A DNA stretch of 64,000 nt from positions 33,430,863-33,494,862 of the forward strand of contig OX344761.1 of NCBI GenBank assembly GCA_947034895.1. Direction: 5' to 3'. The stretch is from Rhytidiadelphus loreus (lineage: Eukaryota > Streptophyta > Bryopsida > Hypnales > Hylocomiaceae). Of the stretch, positions 56,858 to 64,000 are shown piece after piece. The notes beneath the pieces were generated by a model, which saw only the letters and a list, made by a program, of their open reading frames with translations, was not told where the DNA came from and made no database searches. The translations under genes and the position numbers were made by a program. Within the stretch, counting starts at the first letter, position 1. Every line of letters begins with the position of its first letter.

Positions 56858-58241
56858 TTCCTAGGATTAGTACCAAAGACTCAAAGTGAACCAAATACTT
56901 CAAATAATGATTCGAAAATGTAATGGTTAGCAAGCATTTCAAAGGAACTCTAATGTCCTTTGAAATAGGCTCAAACGCACTAGAACTTAGAAATCAAAGA
57001 GCAAAAATGCTCCACAATGCAATTCAAACAAGTTTTTTTTGCAAATTGCCAAAATTCCAACAACAACATGGCTGCGTTTGGCTAGGGCTTATAAAATGAA
57101 AAGAGGTACAAATGAAAAGGGTAAGAAATGAAAAGAAAAGGAGTGCAAAGAGAGAAGAAGAGGGGGTCTTTTATACTTGTCTAAAGCCCCCATTTCCCCT
57201 CTAATTACCTACACCTACTCCTAAGTAAATAAAGTCAACTAAATTCAAATTCTACTACTATTGTTGTGATTTTTATAACTTTTGGAGAAAAACTCCAAAT
57301 GCCAAACCAATTGCGCTATTGTATTCAAAAGATCCAAATTAGTCTATAGGACCTTCTACCTCCTACTTATTGGTGAATTCGCAAGTGAAAACTAATGTTT
57401 AGCAAAGCAATGAAAAAGGTCAAAAATCCAAATGTTGGAGTTTGCATCATCTCAAAGTTTTGACTAGCTTGGGTAGTTTGGAAGGTTTGAGAAAGTAAGA
57501 AAAGAGTCCAAGTTGACTTCAATTGGACACCATATTTGACTTTGAATCAGTTGACATTTTGTAAATTCTTTTAAAAATAGTTGTTGTTGCTGGTTGGGGT
57601 ACTTGTTGGTGTCGGAATGTCATGAAATTTTTTTGGGCGCTTATTTATGCTAAAAAACACTATCCTACTTTTTAGTGAGATTTTACCGCTACCTGGGTAA
57701 TTTCTATGAATTTCTCAATGTCGATAAACACAGTTGACTTCCCATGGAGTCATCTTCTGTAATCCAAAAAAATATGAAACTTTTCGAGGAACTCCTAAAA
57801 GGACCCTTAAAGCTAGGTGCAAGTTTACATTGGAACTTGACACTAATAATAGTAGAATGGAAATTCCTACTTCATGGTTTTAATTCCTTTGAGAAGGACT
57901 CATTACCGTAATAGGGAATCTTAACAATCTAATTCACTGTTATGCTCCTTGCATGTTTCTTAGTTAGAAATACCCTTTTTCATTTCTGAATTTCCTGTAA
58001 TTTTGGATTCGTGGATTTTATTTGTAATGTTACACATGATGGCATTTTTTCCACTTTTGCACTTTCACTAGTAGGAATTTGAACCCACAAAGAGGCTTCG
58101 AGTTTTCTTACTAATTTTAATACTAATTGAATGTGTATGAAGGTGGCCATATCTTCATTACAACCACCACATGATGTTTGCTCCATCCTTCATGATGGAA
58201 CCATCATGAAATTTATGAGATCATGGAGATGGATTGGATAA
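56858..58241. other. AT-rich spacer
   Basis: No gene or clear repeat is seen. Short frames are shadows of AT-rich sequence. Confidence 0.5.
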
Positions 58242-58244
58242 TGA

Positions 58245-58462
58245 CACTAGAAGAAAAAGACGTTGGAATCCCTGAAAACACGTGGGCTGAATTCTGTTGA
58301 GTTCCCGTTTCCAAATGCAATCCAAACGCAAAAAAACGCAAAAAAAGCAGTTTTCTGTGTTTTTCTACGTTCGGACTGCGTTTTTTCTGTTTTTGGAAAC
58401 AGGAACTCAACAGAATTCAGCCCACGCGTTTTCAGGGATTCCAACGTCTTTTTCTTCTAGTG
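58245..58462. mobile_element. CACTA foldback MITE (218 bp), TSD TGA
   Basis: CACTAGAAGAAAAAGACGTT at one end and its complement at the other. Long inverted arms (including GAACTCAACAGAATTCAGCC) surround a short loop. It is flanked by TGA (58242-58244 and 58463-58465). Confidence 0.9.
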
Positions 58463-58465
58463 TGA

Positions 58466-59735
58466 TGACAAATTTTTGAGTTCAATATGCAATTCTTGGC
58501 CTAATTAGGAGTTGAGAAGGCTTTTTCCACTTAAATTTATGAGATTGTGGAGATGGATTGGGTAATGATGACAAATTTTTGAATTCATCATGCAATTCTT
58601 GGCCTAATTAGTGAGTTGAGAAGTCTCTTCCCATCCAAATTTTTGCATTACGAAGCGGCCTCTTTTGGAGGTCAATTTTCTCCTAATGTGGGAGTTTGGG
58701 CCATGCTTCCTTGTAAACTTCTAACAAGGTTCCTAACCTCTCAGGACCTTTAGAAATCCTAACTCTTCTTTGTTCTAGGAATGTCATGTGCTCTTGCTAA
58801 GGTTAAATCCTTCCAACAATCTATTTTAGGTGTTTTTCTATTTTGGCCATTAGGGCTTAATTCTATTCCAAACTTGCAAACGACCCTTTAAACACCTATC
58901 AAGACATAAAGTTTAGCAAATGGATGTGTTTAAAGCACTTTTGGACTTTTCGAATCTAAAACACCATATTAGTAGGGACTTCTACCAAACACGATGTTAA
59001 TACACTTTTTAGTACCTTTTGACTAGAAATACTCATAAAAATGAGCAGAGTGAAAAAAAGAAAAATCCGAGGCCCGGATGACAATTATAGGGCTCACATG
59101 CGGCGGCCATCTATAGTACGCAGGGTTGACAGGGCGTCCGGACGTCCAGCTAGACGTCCGGACATCCAGAGTCCGCGGACGCTGACCCCAGGACGTCTTT
59201 TGACATACCTGGCGGTGACTACCGTCCGACCGCTGGACGGGCGGACGGCCAAAACTTCCGACGGCATCAAGCAGACGGGTAGATCACAGACGGGCTGACC
59301 GAAGCTTCCGACGGATAGTGGAGAGAGGACGGGCCGACTAGGATTTCCGACGGACTAACGCTCATGTGGTCGGCTAGGCGGAGCGGCGGACGGCCATGAA
59401 GTCGACAGGGCAGACGGCCAAGCGGACGGCCATGAAGTCGACAGGGTGGATGGCCACGAGGTCGGCCTTGCAGTCGGTGCGGACGGACGAGCAGACAGCA
59501 AAACAGATGAATCAATACCGTTCGCTCATCTAGTCGGACGCCTGACCATCAGACGTTCTGTCCACATTCATGTGCACCATAATATACCATTGGAAAGATA
59601 TCATTCATAGCTTTCCAATGGTATATAAACCATTCAATTTGGACAAAAACTCCAACTATGGGACATCTCCAAAGATTGCAGTCTTCTTAGTCCTCCGTCC
59701 GGCCTCAGTAAAAAGACATAAAACATGAATTTCAG
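58466..59735. other. Spacer passing into a G+C-rich GACGG-rich tract
   Basis: 58466-59040 is ordinary AT-rich. 59041-59520 is G+C-rich with many GACGG, CGGAC and GACGTCCGG words. The same words separate the modules of the following array. Confidence 0.6.
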
Positions 59736-61040
59736 ATCACTTTTACGCATAGTAAAATGTCTTTTTTCAAAAAACTTTGAACTACAAAAATGTTGGAAAT
59801 GAAGCCAAGTTTAACCTCCAGAAATCCATTTCAAGTTTTAAGCTTCCAAAAAAAAGTTATAAACAGTTTTCTAAAGCTGTTTTTGAAAATGACCAAAAAA
59901 TTGCTGTCCGCCCTTCCGACGGCCCGTCCGACCCTCTGCCGACCGCAGTAAAATGTCTTAAAATATGATTTTCAGACCTCTTTTACGCATAGTAAAATGT
60001 TTTCTCTCAAAAAACTTTGAACTACAAAAACGTTGGAAATGAAGCCAAGTTCCACCTACAAGAATCCGTTTTAAGTTTCAACCTTCCAGAAAAAAGTTAT
60101 AGACCATTTTCTAAGGCTGTTTTTGAAAATGGCCAAAAAAAACGCCGTCCTCTCCTCCGACTCCCATCCACCCATCTCACCACCCAAAGGACCCTTTGAG
60201 TCTCCAATCCTCCATCCGCCCTTCCCACCCGCCGTCCGCCCTTCCGATGGCCTATCCGACCCTCTGCCGACCGCACTAAAATGTCTTAAAACATGATTTT
60301 TAGACCTCTTCTACGCATAGTAAAATGTCTTTTTTCAAAAAACTTTGAACTACAAAAACGTTGAAAATGAAGTCAAGTTCCACCTTCAAGAATCCGTTTT
60401 AAGTTTCAATCTTCCAACAAAAAGTTATAGACCATTTTCTAAGGTTGTTTTTGATAATGGCCAAAAACACGTTGTCTTCTACTCCTCTCTTCCGATCCCC
60501 CGTTCCCCATCTAACCACTCGTCCGCCTATTGTACCCTCCATCCAGCTGTATTGTATTGATGAATTTTAAAAAGTACAGATTCGCTTTTCAAGGCTTCCA
60601 TTTAATACTACAAAGTACTAAAGGATCCTCTGAGTCTCCAATCCGCCATTCGCCCTTCCCACCCGCCGTCCGCTCTTCCGACCCACCGACCACTCTTGCG
60701 ACCCGCCGTCCGCCCCTCTGCCAACCGCACTAAAATGTCTTAAAACATGATTTTTAGACCTCTTTTACGCATAGTAAAATGTCTTTTTTCAAAAAACTTT
60801 GAACTACAAAAACGTTGGAAATGAAGTCAAGTTCCACCTCCAAGAATTCGTTTTAAGTTTCAATCTTCCAACAAAAAGTTATAGACCATTTTCTAAGGCT
60901 GTTTTTGATAATGGCCAAAAATGCGTTGTCTTCTACTCCTCTCCTCCGACCCCCCGTTCCCCATCTAACCACTCGTCCGCCTATTGTACCCTCCATCCAG
61001 CTGTATTGTATTGATGAATTTTAAAAAGTACAGATTTGCT
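59736..61040 (+). repeat. Tandem array of the CATAGTA module
   Basis: Four modules start with TTTTACGCATAGTAAAATGT at about 59742, 59982, 60310 and 60764 (spacing about 240, 328 and 454 bp). Each contains CTTTGAACTACAAAAACGTT, CACCTCCAAGAATCCG and AAAAGTTATAGACC words. Linkers are G+C-rich (CCGTCCGCCCTTCCGACG). Short frames beginning MNYKNV arise from the module and are not genes. Confidence 0.85.
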
Positions 61041-61709
61041 TTTCAAGACTTCTATTTAATACTACAAAGTACAAACATCGTATATAGCATTTATGTATAC
61101 AGAGGAAGGATAATCCAAGTTAAACTTTCACACATTGAAATATGCACTATAATTGTTATAATGTTATACCCTAAACCCTAAATCCTAGATCCTAGACCCT
61201 AAACCTTGAATTTTACATTAGTGAACAAACACATTGCTTTAATGTGCAAAATATGTTTGACTTCTAATTCCCTTAAAATGTGATTATCATGATGTACTAC
61301 ATATGGATTTTTGCATAGTTCATAAGCTTATTCATATATGTTGTCAACATGTTCTTGGTATTTTCTACATCAATTATGATGTGCCAATTTACAAATGTCA
61401 AACATACAATTATAATTTGAAGTTTTTTTTTCTTTAAGTTTTGTTGTAAAACGCATTAATAGTTTGAAACATCAAAGTATACATAGTACAAGCAATTATA
61501 TTATTTTATAATTGTATTACAAGATGCTACGAAAAAATGCTTTAAATATTTTAATGTAATTTAATGTTGTTCAAGATTAAATATTGCATTTATACAACAA
61601 AAATATTATTGAAGTTGTTTTCCTACACCCTTATACCTATAAATTGTAAATCGTCAACTATATATCTCATATGAAAAATATTGGTGCTTGAATAGTTTAA
61701 AACATAACC
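60640..61709. repeat. Left arm of a large inverted repeat
   Basis: About 1.07 kb, nearly identical in reverse complement to 62718-63790. For example, TTGGTGCTTGAATAG at 61681 pairs with the complement at 62746. It includes part of the module array and a CCCTAAA-rich block (61166-61208). Confidence 0.9.
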
Positions 61710-62717
61710 GACGTTTGTCAAACATGAATACATGATGGCCCCTCATATGATCCCTTCTACACTTTTGGGTTCCTTATTTTTACTTAAGAAGATTGAATTG
61801 ATCATTATTTAATTAGACAAGAGATTTTATTGCAATTATATTGTGGAAGATCTAGCATGCTTGGTTAATTATATATATTACTAAAAGTCAAACTATATAG
61901 TTTTTTGTCTTTTAATCCAATCGATATTGTATTCTTCAAGGTTTTAAATTACGGAATTTTCTATAAAATCATTTGTAAATGCATTATTTTATAGTGTTTC
62001 TTCAATTCTTTGGTTAAAAGTTTGCGGTATACATTTATATTTCTATTTGTACTTATGTCTTCGGTTTTATTAATTTATATTGATAGTAGTATTGAATTTT
62101 TTGGCAAAAATTAAAAGACTATTTTTTCAGATGATGTCTAGTATTTGTAAAGATACTGAGATACTTTTCTAAATTTTGAATGGCAAATTCTTGGTATGGT
62201 GAAATAAAACTCAATAGTTTGTAAACTAGGATTTTGTAGGATTAGGAGTTTATATATTTGTTACTTTATCTGATTGTCAAAATTTGAATGTCAAAAATAT
62301 TTAAAAAAATTATTTATCAAATGTAGTTTAATAAAAAATGTTGGCAAACATAATGTTTTTCAAATGAAAGAAATAATAGAGATGAAAAGAAACATTTTCC
62401 ATGACAATTCTAGTCTTTACTTTATATAAACAAATAGCCCTTTGAACCTTTTTCTTTTAGTGTTTATTCTTAGCAATTTAAAAAATAATAGAATCTAGTG
62501 TGATAAAGAACAAAACATATATTAAAATGATTCCAAATTTTTTCAAGATGAGATATAAAACTAAACTAATAATATAAATTATTAAATCACAATTGCACAT
62601 GGCCCATTTACCACAAGATGAATTGAAAACATCATTATTGATGTATAAAAACATTACAAATATATATTAATGAGGGTCATCATAGTCATATACAAAAAAT
62701 CATCACATTTGAAGGTT
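61710..62717. other. Spacer of the inverted repeat
   Basis: About 1 kb of AT-rich sequence between the arms; no gene or internal repeat is seen. Confidence 0.6.
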
Positions 62718-63790
62718 GATTATGTTTTAAACTATTCAAGCACCAATATTTTTCATATGAGATATATAGTTGACGATTTACAATTTATAGGTATAAGGGT
62801 GTAGGAAAACAACTTCAATAATATTTTTGTTGTATAAATGCAATATTTAATCTTGAACAACATTAAATTACATTAAAATATTTAAAGCATTTTTTCGTAG
62901 CATCTTGTAATACAATTATAAAATAATATAATTGCTTGTACTATGTATACTTTGATGTTTCAAACTATTAATGCGTTTTACAACAAAACTTAAAGAAAAA
63001 AAAAACTTCAAATTATAATTGTATGTTTGACATTTGTAAATTGGCACATCATAATTGATGTAGAAAATACCAAGAACATGTTGACAACATATATGAATAA
63101 GCTTATGAACTATGCAAAAATCCATATGTAGTACATCATGATAATCACATTTTAAGGGAATTAGAAGTCAAACATATTTTGCACATTAAAGCAATGTGTT
63201 TGTTCACTAATGTAAAATTCAAGGTTTAGGGTCTAGGGTCTAGGATTTAGGGTTTAGGGTATAACATTATAACAATTATAGTGCATATTTCAATGTGTGA
63301 AAGTTTAACTTGGATTATCCTTCCTCTGTATACATAAATGCTATATACGATGTTTGTACTTTGTAGTATTAAATAGAAGTCTTGAAAAGCAAATCTGTAT
63401 TTTTTTAAATTCATCAATACAATACAGCTGGATGGAGGGTACAATAGGCGGACGAGTGGTTAGATGGGGAACGGGGGGTCGGAGGAGAGGAGTAGAAGAC
63501 AACGCTTTTTTGGCCATTATCAAAAACAGCCTTAGAAAATGGTCTATAACTTTTTGTTGGAAGATTGAAACTTAAAACGAATTCTTGGAGGTGGAACTTG
63601 ACTTCATTTCCAACGTTTTTGTAGTTCAAAGTTTTTTGAAAAAAGACATTTTACTATGCGTAAAAGAGGTCTAAAAATCATGTTTTAAGACATTTTAGTG
63701 CGGTCGGCAGAGGGTCGGACGGGCCGTCGGAAGGGCGGACGGCGGGTCGCAAGAGTGGTCGGCGGGTCGGAGGAACAGACGGCAATTTTT
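62718..63790. repeat. Right arm of the large inverted repeat
   Basis: Reverse-complement copy of 60640-61709, including the CCCTAAA-rich block (63218-63262). Beyond 63790 the sequence continues as a reverse copy of the module at about 59748-59895. The two middle modules of the left side are therefore missing on the right. It may extend beyond the window. Confidence 0.9.
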
Positions 63791-64000
63791 TGGTCATTTT
63801 CAAAAACAGCCTTAGAAAATTGTTTATAACTTTTTTTTGGAAGCTTAAAACTTGAAATGGATTTCTGGAGGTTAAACTTGGCTTCATTTCCAACATTTTT
63901 GTAGTTCAAAGTTTTTTGAAAAAAGACATTTTACTATGTGTAAAAGGGGTCTAAAAATCATGTTTTATGGCATTTTACTACGGTCGGCAGAGGGTCGGAC

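Noticed and set aside
59777..61014. Family of small proteins beginning MNYKNV
   Set aside because: They are translations of the noncoding CATAGTA module, which also occurs as hairpins inside CACTA elements and diverges without regard to codons.

Overview
The window is nuclear DNA of a eukaryote, most likely of the green plant lineage. Supporting signs are clear GT-AG introns, a plant-type B3 DNA-binding domain, CACTA and hAT transposons, AT-rich spacers, and many interstitial stretches of CCCTAAA type. There are no operons, prokaryotic rRNA genes or CRISPR arrays. The species cannot be named from the sequence alone.

Layout. Positions 1-9.5 kb hold three or four genes of unknown or kinase-like type: a partial gene at 1-915, a WCHI-family gene at 1.5-2.2 kb, a kinase-like gene at 4.7-6.3 kb and a small spliced gene at 8.7-9.5 kb. 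Between them lie clusters of a G+C-rich 15-bp repeat (core GACCCGCAGTCGCCC). Positions 11-18.2 kb hold three minus-strand genes: a Ser-rich NLS protein, an FCP1/HAD-type phosphatase homologue, and a three-exon gene that reads as a ParB/sulfiredoxin-like domain joined to a degenerate DNA-methyltransferase-like domain. This block and the DUF7869-type gene at 26.9-29.8 kb are peppered with a short palindrome (TATCCTCG-NNN-CGAGGATA). It sits in introns, in a 110-bp tandem array, and inside exons. Positions 31.3-32.9 kb carry a second WCHI-family gene, and 33.9-36.9 kb a complete hAT transposase. Positions 37.4-49.4 kb are CACTA territory: two non-autonomous elements (37427-41094 with a TTA target duplication, and 47886-49415) flank a multi-exon TNP2-like transposase gene. 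A broken B3-domain gene follows at 50.5-51.1 kb. Positions 52-64 kb are AT-rich with two small CACTA foldback MITEs, a repeat pair, tandem modules and one large inverted repeat (about 60.6-61.7 versus 62.7-63.8 kb).

Main points. (1) The 15-bp repeat cluster, a spacer of about 25-50 bp and a conserved block form one composite upstream module. It stands in the same order and orientation before two WCHI genes and the kinase-like gene, and probably before the small spliced gene; the cluster alone also stands before the hAT and CACTA transposases. (2) The palindrome shows paired changes in its two arms, which points to conservation as an inverted repeat. (3) Several otherwise intact reading frames are broken only by in-frame TAG (once or twice TAA), without frameshifts. 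Either CAG-to-TAG decay or stop-codon recoding could explain this. (4) The ParB/methyltransferase-like fusion is an unusual eukaryotic protein architecture. All domain calls are by eye; no database search was possible.
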